Shown: positions 8,334 through 15,862, counted from the first letter of the stretch. The stretch: DNA of 20,426 nucleotides from JALONO01 sp038209965 (GCA_038209965.1 JBBQXF010000086.1:1-20426); one strand, 5' to 3'. Program-made: numbers and translations. Notes: generated by a model not told the origin, from the letters alone.

Positions 8334-9641
8334 CTAGCGCAGTGCCTTGGGCAGCCATGTGACCATTTCGGGAAAAAATATCAACAGGGCGAGCATCACC
8401 AACTGGATAACGATAAACGGGACAATGCCCCGGTACAAATGGCCCGTATTGATCTCGGGCGGGGCAACTCCCTTGAGGTAGAATAGTGAAAAGCCAAAAG
8501 GGGGAGTAAGGAACGAAGTTTGGAGGTTCATGCAAACCAAAATCCCGATCCACAGCAAGTCCATTTTGAAAGCAGCAAAGACGGGAACGACCACGGGCAT
8601 AAATATGAAAATAATTTCAATAAAATCAATAAAAAAGCCGGCAATGAACATCCCCAACATGACAAAGGCCAAGAAAGCGTAGGGGCTGAGATTGGCCTGC
8701 TCAATGATTTGCACCAAGGCATCATCGCCACCCACACCCCGGAACACCAGGCCAAACGCCGTGGCCCCGATCAAGATGATAAAGACCATGCAGGTTAGGT
8801 AGGTGGTTTCGCGCATCACTTCGTTGAGCACTTTCCACGAGAGTTTGCGCTCCAGCGCCGTGAGTGCCGTGGCCACAAATGCGCCCACGCCCGCAGCTTC
8901 GGTGGGGGAGGCAATCCCCGCAAAAATGCTGCCCAGCACCGACAGGACCAGGATCATGGGCAGTAAAAATGCCCGGGTGAAACGGCCCCAAAAACCAGCG
9001 CCCCGGAATGCTTGGCGCTCGATGAGTGGGATGGGTGGGGCGGCCGCTGGATTAAAAAAGGCATAACCCACCACATATATCATGTAGGCCGCCACCAACA
9101 GCAGCCCCGGGATCGCCGCACCCATGAACAGGTCGCCCACCGACACATTCATGACGCTGCCCAGCAAGACCAGGATCACGCTCGGGGGGATGATCTGCCC
9201 CAGTGTGCCCGCTGCCGCGATGGTCCCGGTGGCTAGTTCGGGCTGATAGCCCCGGCTCAACATGGCTGGCAAGCTGAGCAGCCCCATTGTGACCACGGTG
9301 GCCCCCACCACGCCAGTTGAGGCCGCCAACAAAGTGCCCACCACCAGCACCGAGAGGGCCAGTCCGCCCCGCAACCCTCCAAACAGCATGGCCATGGTGT
9401 TAAGCAACCGCTCCGCAATGCCCGATTTTTCCAACATGACCCCCATATAGACAAACAAGGGCACCGAAATGAGGACAAAATTGGTCATCGTGCCATAGAT
9501 CCGCAGGGGCAACAGATTGAACAGGTCCAGGCCAAACGTAAACAAGCCAAAGAGGAGTGAAACCCCCGCGAGCGTAAACGCTACGGGATAGCCCAATAGC
9601 AAAAGGGCGAAGAGCGTTACAAAAAGGAGTAGGGCGACCAT
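8334..9641 (-). CDS. dctM: TRAP transporter large permease subunit (DctM-like)
   Basis: 435 residues with about twelve hydrophobic segments, the usual DctM length. Family signatures are clear: LISVPLFVYMGVMLEKSG near residue 60, GTLGQIIPPSVILVLLG near 145, SIFAGIASPTEAAGVGAF near 240, and TSFLTPPFGFSLFYLKG near 380. DctM is the ion-coupled membrane core of tripartite ATP-independent periplasmic transporters, moving organic acids such as C4-dicarboxylates or related anions together with Na+; the sequence does not tell which. A working transporter needs a small membrane subunit (DctQ) and a periplasmic binding protein (DctP). Neither is present in the window nor fused here: cysS lies divergently 111 bases upstream and the porin convergently downstream. 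The ATG at 9641 is the first Met and leads straight into helix 1. Confidence 0.92.
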   Translation of the reverse strand: MVALLLFVTLFALLLLGYPVAFTLAGVSLLFGLFTFGLDLFNLLPLRIYGTMTNFVLISVPLFVYMGVMLEKSGIAERLLNTMAMLFGGLRGGLALSVLVVGTLLAASTGVVGATVVTMGLLSLPAMLSRGYQPELATGTIAAAGTLGQIIPPSVILVLLGSVMNVSVGDLFMGAAIPGLLLVAAYMIYVVGYAFFNPAAAPPIPLIERQAFRGAGFWGRFTRAFLLPMILVLSVLGSIFAGIASPTEAAGVGAFVATALTALERKLSWKVLNEVMRETTYLTCMVFIILIGATAFGLVFRGVGGDDALVQIIEQANLSPYAFLAFVMLGMFIAGFFIDFIEIIFIFMPVVVPVFAAFKMDLLWIGILVCMNLQTSFLTPPFGFSLFYLKGVAPPEINTGHLYRGIVPFIVIQLVMLALLIFFPEMVTWLPKALR

Positions 9642-9717
9642 GGAGAATTGACAACCAAAAGCGATGAAAAAGCAAAGGACAACGGGGCTTTAGTGGGCTG
9701 TAATATGCTGTTTTTTG

Positions 9718-9748
9718 TTTGAATGGCCAAAATTGTTGCTTATTTTTG
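9718..9748 (+). promoter_or_regulatory. Bacteroidota-type promoter of cysS
   Basis: TTTG at 9718-9721, 19 bases, then TATTTTTG at 9741-9748 is a full match to the Bacteroidota -33/-7 consensus (TTTG ... TAnnTTTG). Transcription would begin about 4-7 bases after the -7 box, at roughly 9752-9755, on or next to the cysS start codon at 9753. Confidence 0.75.
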
Positions 9749-9752
9749 CCCT

Positions 9753-11243
9753 ATGCAACAGCAATTGAAAGTCTATAATACCCTCACGCGGGCGAAAGAA
9801 TCGTTTGCCCCTTTGAATGCTCCCTTGGTGGGAATGTATGTCTGTGGCCCAACGGTCTATAATTTTGTCCACCTTGGCAACTGCCGGACTTTCACCTGTT
9901 TTGATATTATCAATCGCTATCTCAAGCATTTGGGCTATAAAGTCCGCTATGTGCGCAACATTACCGATGTGGGCCATTTGGTGGGCGATGCCGACGAAGG
10001 GGAAGACAAAATTGGCCGGATGGCCAAGTTGGAAAACCTGGAGCCGATGGAGATTGTGCAACGCTACACCAATGATTTTCATGTGGTCATGCAGCAGTTG
10101 AACAACCTGCCCCCCAACATTGAGCCGACTGCCACCGGCCATATCATTGAGCAGATTGAGATGGCCCAAGCCATTTTGGCCAATGGTTTCGCCTACGAAG
10201 CCAACGGTTCGGTTTATTTTGATGTCAAAAAATACAATGAAAAGCATGAGTACGGCAAGTTGTCGGGCCGGATCTTGGATGATCTTTTGGCTGGACAGCG
10301 CGAACTGGATGGCCAGGCCGAGAAACGCAGTGCAGAAGATTTTGCCCTCTGGAAAAGTGCCTCGCCCGAGCACCTGATGCGCTGGCCCTCGCCATGGGGC
10401 ATGGGCTTCCCCGGTTGGCACTTGGAGTGCTCGGTGATGAGCAGCAAATACCTGGGCGAAACTTTTGACATCCACGGTGGTGGGATGGATCTCAAGTTCC
10501 CCCACCACGAGTGCGAGATTGCCCAGTCGGTGGGTGCTTGTGGCCACGAGCCGGTCAAGTACTGGCTCCATGCCAATATGCTCACCATCAATGGGGCCCG
10601 GATGAGCAAATCGGCCGGGAACGGGATTCTGCCCCACCAGTTGTTCACCGGCCAGCACCCGCTCTTGGAGCAAGCTTACAGTCCAATGGTTTTTCGGTAT
10701 GCCCTCTTGCAAACCCACTACCGCAGCACGATGGACCTTTCGAACGATGCCCTCAAAGCGGCCCAGAAATCCTGCCGGAAAGTGATGAATGGGCTGAGGA
10801 TAGCCAAGGCCATGGTGTTTGCCGAGGATCCGGCCGTGGCCAAAAACCCAGCTTTGCCCGGCGAGGTACAGCAAATGGTGGAAGCCGTCTATCGCGGCAT
10901 GAACGATGACTTCAACACTGCCGTGGCGTTGGCGGCCTTGTTGAGCATCTTAAAAAAAATAAACTCCATCCACAATGGGTTGGTGCCCATTGCCTCGTTT
11001 GCCCAAGCCGATTTGGAGTTGTTGATCAAGACCTATCTCACTTTTGTGGAAGAAGTGTTTGGTCTGCGGGAAGAAACCCCCGAACCAATGCCACAAGTGC
11101 TGGCCGTGATGCTGGAGATTTACCGCGAAGCCAAGCAGTCCAAAAACTACCAACAAGTGGACTCCCTGCGCCAGCATTTCAAATCGCTCGGGATAGTGGT
11201 CAAGGACATGAAAGACCGCGTAGAATGGGCGTACGAGGAGTAG
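9753..11243 (+). CDS. cysS: Cysteinyl-tRNA synthetase
   Basis: 496 residues. The class I aminoacyl-tRNA synthetase charges tRNA-Cys with cysteine in the cytoplasm. Zinc-site residues are in place: C31 (YVCGPTV), the Cys of WHLECS, and the His and Glu of FPHHECE. The KMSKS loop reads R-M-S-K-S (283-287). The HIGH motif reads H40-L-G-N43, so its second His is replaced by Asn. An anticodon-binding helical part follows from about residue 350. An ATG at 9723 is in frame, but it lies upstream of the predicted transcription start; the ATG at 9753 begins MQQQLKVYNTL, the normal CysRS N-terminus, and is preferred. The gene is divergent from dctM and ends before the GC-rich accessory stretch. Confidence 0.96.
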   Translation: MQQQLKVYNTLTRAKESFAPLNAPLVGMYVCGPTVYNFVHLGNCRTFTCFDIINRYLKHLGYKVRYVRNITDVGHLVGDADEGEDKIGRMAKLENLEPMEIVQRYTNDFHVVMQQLNNLPPNIEPTATGHIIEQIEMAQAILANGFAYEANGSVYFDVKKYNEKHEYGKLSGRILDDLLAGQRELDGQAEKRSAEDFALWKSASPEHLMRWPSPWGMGFPGWHLECSVMSSKYLGETFDIHGGGMDLKFPHHECEIAQSVGACGHEPVKYWLHANMLTINGARMSKSAGNGILPHQLFTGQHPLLEQAYSPMVFRYALLQTHYRSTMDLSNDALKAAQKSCRKVMNGLRIAKAMVFAEDPAVAKNPALPGEVQQMVEAVYRGMNDDFNTAVALAALLSILKKINSIHNGLVPIASFAQADLELLIKTYLTFVEEVFGLREETPEPMPQVLAVMLEIYREAKQSKNYQQVDSLRQHFKSLGIVVKDMKDRVEWAYEE

Positions 11244-11530
11244 AAATCAACAGCAGTGGGTAGCTGCTTTCAGGTGTGGGCTCCCGCGTACGCCCGGCTA
11301 ACTCTGCGACTTGGCCGGGAAAAATCCGTTGGGTAAAGTTACCGACTTTCGCTAACCGGTGGAGTGGAGATCTGCCCCCGCCCACCTCCCGCGCCCGGTA
11401 GCTCCCCGCCACCGCGCCCCTCCCCAAAAAAATCCGTTTCCATCCTAGGTTTTACCAATTTCATTCCTAAATTTGTCATGGCCACCGGTGGAAGGTGGCG
11501 CGGCGTTTTCACCTCAAACAGTACAAGGGC
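11244..11530. other. GC-rich stretch without a supported gene
   Basis: 287 bases after cysS with a changed base composition (C-rich around 11371-11425, including runs such as CCCCCGCCCACC) and an A7 run at 11426-11432. Reverse-strand frames are open here but look like shadows of GC-rich DNA. It contains the first copy (11484-11504) of a 21-base sequence repeated in the protease gene. A short AGCAG/CTGCT hairpin near 11253-11268 is too weak to call a terminator. Confidence 0.4.
11484..11504 (+). repeat. 21-base direct repeat, copy 1
   Basis: Starts ACCGGTGGAAGG and ends GGCGCGGC. The identical 21 bases occur at 13640-13660 inside the sorting-domain part of the protease gene. Flanks differ on both sides. 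Confidence 0.75.
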
Positions 11531-11971
11531 ATGAAAAAATGGCGTGATTTTAAACTGCTGGCCCTCTGCGCGGGGCTGGTGCTGCTGGACGCGGGCTGCA
11601 AGCCCACGCCGCTGGAAGAAGAAGAATGGGACTCTGCGCCCAACATTGGCATAGGCGCCAGGGTGGTGGGCCTGGAGGAATGACAGGGCACCCGGTACAT
11701 GGTGGTCGCGGCCACGGCCAGGCCCCCAAATTGGAGTCCCCCAAGTACGCGTCCCCATAAAATAGAGCTCAATCTGGTGGCGGGCGAATACCGGGGCCGG
11801 CCCTACCAGCGGCTTTTCCGACTCCGGGAAGACTCCCGGCCAGGCCGTAGCTTTATGGTGGTCCAAGTCGGGGATTGCATCGGCTTGAACTTCCGTTTTT
11901 TTCGCTTCTACCCCCTGCTTCACCGACCAGCTCGCGACCTACACACTTACCATGATCAGTCTCAGGCCTGA
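11531..11971 (+). pseudogene. Small lipoprotein frame interrupted by an in-frame TGA
   Basis: From ATG 11531 the frame encodes a 50-residue product starting MKKWRDFKLLALCAG, with a lipoprotein-type signal and a candidate acylated cysteine at residue 23 (LLDAGC), then KPTPLEEEEWDSAPN. It stops at TGA 11681-11683, but the same frame stays open for another 96 codons (QGTRYMVVAATARP... to VVQVGDCIGLNFRFF) up to TGA 11969-11971. The codon after GLEE being a former TGG would give one protein of about 146 residues. The first part has the strong G/C third-position bias of the neighbouring protease gene and looks truly coded; the second part is less certain. I do not recognise the family. Alternatives are that only the 50-residue lipoprotein is real, or that the whole is remnant DNA. 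The lipobox has Asp at -3, which is not ideal. Confidence 0.35.
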
Positions 11972-12043
11972 CGCCGAGGCCGAGTGCGCGGAAATAACCA
12001 ATCCCCGTTGATATTTTGTTTCACCTCTAAAATATTGAACAAA

Positions 12044-12077
12044 ATGAAAAAAATACCCCCCCATTGCAATAGTATTG
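12044..12077 (+). other. Out-of-frame natural start with a C7 run (candidate frameshift or phase-variable tract)
   Basis: ATG at 12044 sits in an AT-rich Bacteroidota-like leader (TTGAACAAA then ATG) and opens MKKIPP. It then runs into seven C at 12056-12062. With seven C the frame leaves the protease (it continues HCNSIVQ). With six C it would read on as MKKIPPIAIVLFKLVARWG, a textbook signal peptide joined in frame to the protease. Confidence 0.65.
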
Positions 12078-13874
12078 TTCAAGCTCGTGGCCCGGTGGGG
12101 CCTATCGTTGGGCCTGGCCGGCCGGGCCTTGGCCCAGGATCCCCAGCCCTGCAACGCCAGCGTGCTCTGCCACCCGACCTATGCCGCGCAGGCCGCCTCG
12201 GTGGTGAGGATCCTTACCACGAATAATAATAATGGTACCGGCTTCCTGATCCGCAACCCCGTGCCGGGCGGCAACCCGTTTGTGCTCACGGCCCTGCACG
12301 TGGTGGATCCAGATGACAACGGGGTGCTCGATCCGGCCGAACTGGCCCTCATCGCCGACCCGTTCACTGCTGGAAGGTTTTTTATCTTCTTTGACTACAC
12401 CAGCCCCTGCGGGGCAGCCACCATACCCGGTCTCTTGAGTGCCCCCAACCTGGTTGGGGCGCTTGTGCGGGCGTACAGCGCGGACAATGACTATGTACTG
12501 CTGGAACTGAGGGCCCCCGCGCCCATTACGGCCAACTACGCCAACCTCAAGTTCCCCAACTCCCCGCAGGACGGCTCGTTCGTGATCCACCACCCCCGGG
12601 GCACCACCAAGCGCATTGGCTTTGGCAACAACGGCTCTTTCAGTTCCGGCGGCTACTTTAACGTCAGTATGCAGGACGGCCGGCCGGCCGGTGGCTCCTC
12701 GGGCGGCCCGCTGTTCGACAACGATGATCGCAGGGCCTATGCTTTTATGGCCCAAGGGTCGACGGATTGCAGGGACGGGTGTGGCAGTGTTTCTGAAATA
12801 TGCAACCCCTACAAGTTCATTTCGCTGTACGATGCCTGGTATGGCAGCGTCAGCAGTGGTGGGGTGAGCAGCCTGGGCTTCTGGCTCAGCGGCGGGGGCG
12901 GCGGAGGCGGCAATCCCAACGATCCCCCCCCGCCGCCGCCCAACGAGTACGCGGGGGGGATCCCCTCCCTGCTCACGGGGCCGACGGTCGTCTGTTCCAT
13001 TGCCAAGTTTGAGCTGCCCAACTACCCCGCCGGGTTGCCCGCCGGGCTGACGCTCCACTGTGAACTGTCGTCCAACCTGCGGGAAGTAAGCCGCACGGCC
13101 AACGGCATCATGGTGGAGCCCAATTTCAACGCTGCCCAGACCGGGGGGCCGGGCTTTGTCACGGCGGCGGTCACCAATGCTGCCGTCTCCCCCTTGGCAC
13201 TCGCAATCTCGCGCTCCCGGCTTGACGTGCAGGTGGGCACGCCGGCCAACACGCCGATCACGATCACCAACCAGACCAACGGCACCTCGTTCACCACCGG
13301 TCAGGGCGGCAACCTGCTGATCTGTGCCGGGCAGCAGAACATCCTGCTGGCCAGCTACGGTGGGCCGGGCGGGCTGACGGGCGGGATCGGGCTGTGGCAG
13401 TTCCCCGCCGACTGGGGGGTGTCGCAGGGCTTCGGCAACTCGGCCAGTGTCTCGCCCTTTGCCGCCTCTTCGGGCAGCATCGTCTTTTTCCCGGGCAACA
13501 GTTGTGGGCAGTCCATCATCCCGGCGGTGATCCCGGCCACCGTGTCCAGTTTTGGGGGCTGCGGGCGAAGCCTGTCGGCGGTTTTGGAGCTGCGCGTGTG
13601 GCCCAACCCGGCGGACAATGACCTGAACATCGGGCTGGGACCGGTGGAAGGTGGCGCGGCCCGGTCTGCTGGGGATCTGCCCCAGTTCCTGCGCCTGTTC
13701 TCGGCCCTAGGGCAGTTGGTGCGGGAGTCCGCCTGGCCCAGTGGGCAGTTGCGGGCCACTCTCAGCGTACGGGGCCTGCCCCCGGGCGTGTACCTGCTGC
13801 ACGCCACCTTTGCCGGGCACGTGGAAGTGCGCCAGGTGGTGGTGGGCCAGCCAGCGGGCGGTCTGAGCAATTAG
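12075..13874 (+). CDS. Secreted trypsin-like serine protease with PKD-like domains and T9SS sorting domain
   Basis: 599 residues counted from TTG 12075, the earliest usable start in frame; the better ATG at 12044 is one base out of frame. A signal-like N-terminus ends ALAQ. The trypsin-like domain (about 30-270) has a complete triad: H75 (TALHVV), D139 (DNDYVLLEL) and S209 (GGSSGGPLF). A Gly-rich then Pro-rich linker (about 275-292) leads to two Cys-containing domains of PKD-like type, the second reading LWQFPADWGVSQGFGNS...IVFFPGNSCG. From about 505 follows a type A T9SS sorting domain (VWPNPADNDLNI, LRLFSALGQLV, LPPGVYLL). Predicted fate: export by Sec, then through the T9SS to the cell surface or medium. 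The gene is markedly GC-rich, stands alone, and a terminator follows. Substrate unknown. Confidence 0.85.
   Translation: MFKLVARWGLSLGLAGRALAQDPQPCNASVLCHPTYAAQAASVVRILTTNNNNGTGFLIRNPVPGGNPFVLTALHVVDPDDNGVLDPAELALIADPFTAGRFFIFFDYTSPCGAATIPGLLSAPNLVGALVRAYSADNDYVLLELRAPAPITANYANLKFPNSPQDGSFVIHHPRGTTKRIGFGNNGSFSSGGYFNVSMQDGRPAGGSSGGPLFDNDDRRAYAFMAQGSTDCRDGCGSVSEICNPYKFISLYDAWYGSVSSGGVSSLGFWLSGGGGGGGNPNDPPPPPPNEYAGGIPSLLTGPTVVCSIAKFELPNYPAGLPAGLTLHCELSSNLREVSRTANGIMVEPNFNAAQTGGPGFVTAAVTNAAVSPLALAISRSRLDVQVGTPANTPITITNQTNGTSFTTGQGGNLLICAGQQNILLASYGGPGGLTGGIGLWQFPADWGVSQGFGNSASVSPFAASSGSIVFFPGNSCGQSIIPAVIPATVSSFGGCGRSLSAVLELRVWPNPADNDLNIGLGPVEGGAARSAGDLPQFLRLFSALGQLVRESAWPSGQLRATLSVRGLPPGVYLLHATFAGHVEVRQVVVGQPAGGLSN
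13640..13660 (+). repeat. 21-base direct repeat, copy 2
   Basis: Inside the protease gene, coding GPVEGGAA in the sorting domain. Identical over 21 bases to 11484-11504, about 2.1 kb upstream. Confidence 0.75.
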
Positions 13875-13917
13875 AGTTGACAGCTTCCGTAATACACCCA
13901 CCATCTGCAATGCCACG

Positions 13918-13951
13918 AGCCCCCGGGAAACCAGTCCCGGGGGCTTTTTTT
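13918..13951 (+). terminator. Intrinsic terminator after the protease gene
   Basis: A 10-bp GC-rich stem, AGCCCCCGGG (13918-13927) pairing with CCCGGGGGCT (13936-13945), has an eight-base loop and runs into T7 (13945-13951). It lies 43 bases after the protease stop and isolates it from trkH. Confidence 0.92.
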
Positions 13952-14016
13952 ATTTATTGTCGGTTTATCGCTACCTTTAAGGGTTGTTGAACCTTGTTTA
14001 AGCCCATCCACCCGGC

Positions 14017-15828
14017 ATGCCCTGGAGCCAGTTTGATTATTTTATTTTTCGGAACAACCAACGGGCAGAGAAAATCACGCAGTCCATTTCTTACGTGGTT
14101 TTATTGATTGCGCTGAGCCTGTTGATCTACCGCTACGGATTCGTCTTGTCCGATTTGGAACGGGAGCAGCTCATGGCTTGGATTGGGGGCTTGTTTGTTT
14201 GCTACACACTCCTGTTCGGCACTCGCTTGCTGTTCGCCTATGACCGTTTGGCTTTTCTGCGCAACGAAAGAGTAGAGGCCCTGCTCATTGGCCTGTTGGC
14301 CATCCGCGCCCTGAACAATTTGGTTTTCGGGACCAAGATCTCCCTGTATTATTTTCAATTGTTTTCCTTTGAGCACCCCCAGCTGGCCTACGAGCATTTT
14401 TGGACCTTGTTCCTCTTGCTGCTCGTATTGCTCGAGATAGCGCGGGCCTCCACCCGCCTGCCCGACCTCAAGATCAAGCCCGGGTCAACGTTTTTGCTGA
14501 GCTTTGTCATCTTGATTTTCGGTGGGGCCGGACTGCTCACGCTGCCCGCTATGACCGTCAATGGACAGGGGATGCCCTTTCTCAATGCGTTGTTCACTTC
14601 GGCCAGTGCCTCCTGTGTCACTGGGCTGGCCGTCGAGGACACGGGGCTTTTTTTTACCATCAAGGGGCACTTGGTCATCTTACTGCTGATCCAGTTGGGC
14701 GGCTTGGGCATTGTATTGTTTGCCACATTTTTTGCCAGCTTTCTTTCGGCCGGAGTGGGGCTCAAACACCAGTCGCTCATGCAAGATCACCTCAGCAGCG
14801 AATCACTGGCCTCGGCCAAAGAACTGTTGCGCAAGGTGGTGTTCATCACCATCATCATCGAGGCGGCTGGGGCAGTACTCATCTATTTTTCCTTTGACGA
14901 TGGTCTGTGGACTTTTAAAAGCGAGGGCGAGAAAATTTTTTCGGCAGTTTTCCACTCCATCTCCAGTTTTTGCAACGCGGGCTTTAGCCTGTTTCCGGGG
15001 GGATATTACCACCCAGCCATCCAACAGATGTACTGGCTGCACGTGGTTACGGCCTTCTCCATCATTTTTGGGGGGATCGGCTTTACGGTGATCGAGGACA
15101 TCTTTGCCCCGGTGAACATCCGCGAAAGGATCCGCAAACCGTGGAAAGGTTGGCAGTTGGGCACCAAGATCCCACTTTACTCCTCTTTGGTGCTGGTGGC
15201 CGTGGGAACCATCGCTTTCATGATCCTGGAATTCGAAAAACTGACCGACCGCACCATTATCGAGGCCTTCGTGACCGCGTTTTTCCAGTCGGTAGTCACC
15301 CGCACCGCCGGCTTCAACACGATGGATTTTGGGGCGTTGCAGGTGCCCACCGTCATCCTGTGTATTTTTTTGATGTTCATTGGGGCAGCACCCGGCTCCA
15401 CCGGGGGAGGGATCAAGGTCAACACCTTTGTCCTGATCCTGCTGGCGGCCCTGCGCAACATCAAGGGAGCCAAGTACATCGTCCTCCAACAACGCTACAT
15501 TTCCAACGATTTGGTGAACAAAGCCTTTACCCTGCTCTTGTTTGCTTTTACCTATAACAGCTTGGCCATTTTTTTGCTCTCCATCACCGAAGCCAAGCCG
15601 GGGGTGAGACTGGATCTGTTGCCCCTGGTTTTTGAGCAGATCTCGGCCTTTGCCACCGTGGGCCTGAGCATGAACCTGACAGCCACTCTGTCCGACTATG
15701 GCAAAATCATCATGATCGTCACCATGTTTGTGGGGCGGGTGGGCCCGCTCACCTTGGCAGTCGCGCTCAGCACTACAGTCAAGACCAACGCCCTCAAATA
15801 CCCCCGCGCCTACCTGATGATCGGATAG
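14017..15828 (+). CDS. trkH: TrkH/KtrB-family potassium uptake membrane protein
   Basis: 603 residues. An N-terminal part of about 150 residues with three to four helices (for example YVVLLIALSLLIYRYG) precedes the four M1-P-M2 repeats of the SKT family, making the protein longer than E. coli TrkH (483). All four filter loops are present, each with its glycine: G203 (SCVTGLAV), G322 (FCNAGFSL), G432 (TRTAGFNT) and G549 (FATVGLSM), so potassium selectivity is expected. The intramembrane loop region near residue 460 (IGAAPGSTGGGIKVNT) is typical of TrkH. These proteins normally work with a cytosolic TrkA/KtrA RCK gating subunit; none is adjacent, as the next gene is an unrelated envelope protein. 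The ATG at 14017 lies 65 bases after a terminator, so it has its own promoter, with TACCTTTA at 13972-13979 as a weak candidate. Confidence 0.94.
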   Translation: MPWSQFDYFIFRNNQRAEKITQSISYVVLLIALSLLIYRYGFVLSDLEREQLMAWIGGLFVCYTLLFGTRLLFAYDRLAFLRNERVEALLIGLLAIRALNNLVFGTKISLYYFQLFSFEHPQLAYEHFWTLFLLLLVLLEIARASTRLPDLKIKPGSTFLLSFVILIFGGAGLLTLPAMTVNGQGMPFLNALFTSASASCVTGLAVEDTGLFFTIKGHLVILLLIQLGGLGIVLFATFFASFLSAGVGLKHQSLMQDHLSSESLASAKELLRKVVFITIIIEAAGAVLIYFSFDDGLWTFKSEGEKIFSAVFHSISSFCNAGFSLFPGGYYHPAIQQMYWLHVVTAFSIIFGGIGFTVIEDIFAPVNIRERIRKPWKGWQLGTKIPLYSSLVLVAVGTIAFMILEFEKLTDRTIIEAFVTAFFQSVVTRTAGFNTMDFGALQVPTVILCIFLMFIGAAPGSTGGGIKVNTFVLILLAALRNIKGAKYIVLQQRYISNDLVNKAFTLLLFAFTYNSLAIFLLSITEAKPGVRLDLLPLVFEQISAFATVGLSMNLTATLSDYGKIIMIVTMFVGRVGPLTLAVALSTTVKTNALKYPRAYLMIG

Positions 15829-15862
15829 CCCCCCTGCATTGGCCCATTCGTTTACACTTTGC

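Noticed and set aside
9642..9760. Possible minus-strand promoter for dctM (CAATTTTG on the reverse strand near 9726-9733)
   Set aside because: One mismatch in the -7 box and a weak, widely spaced TTG; it overlaps the strong cysS promoter, so it cannot be supported.
9690..10874. 394-codon open frame on the minus strand
   Set aside because: It lies opposite cysS, whose synthetase motifs are unmistakable; the translation is His/Gly-rich and has no recognisable domain.
11339..11923. 194-codon open frame on the minus strand opposite the lipoprotein frame
   Set aside because: No signal or motif; low-complexity Gly/Arg runs; the plus strand offers a lipoprotein signal. Kept out, although the region is poorly understood.
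11965..11981. GGCCT/AGGCC hairpin after the broken lipoprotein frame
   Set aside because: Only five base pairs and no T run, so not a terminator; expected by chance in GC-rich DNA.
12102..13058. 318-codon open frame on the minus strand
   Set aside because: Opposite the protease catalytic domain in very GC-rich DNA, where stop codons are rare by chance on all frames.
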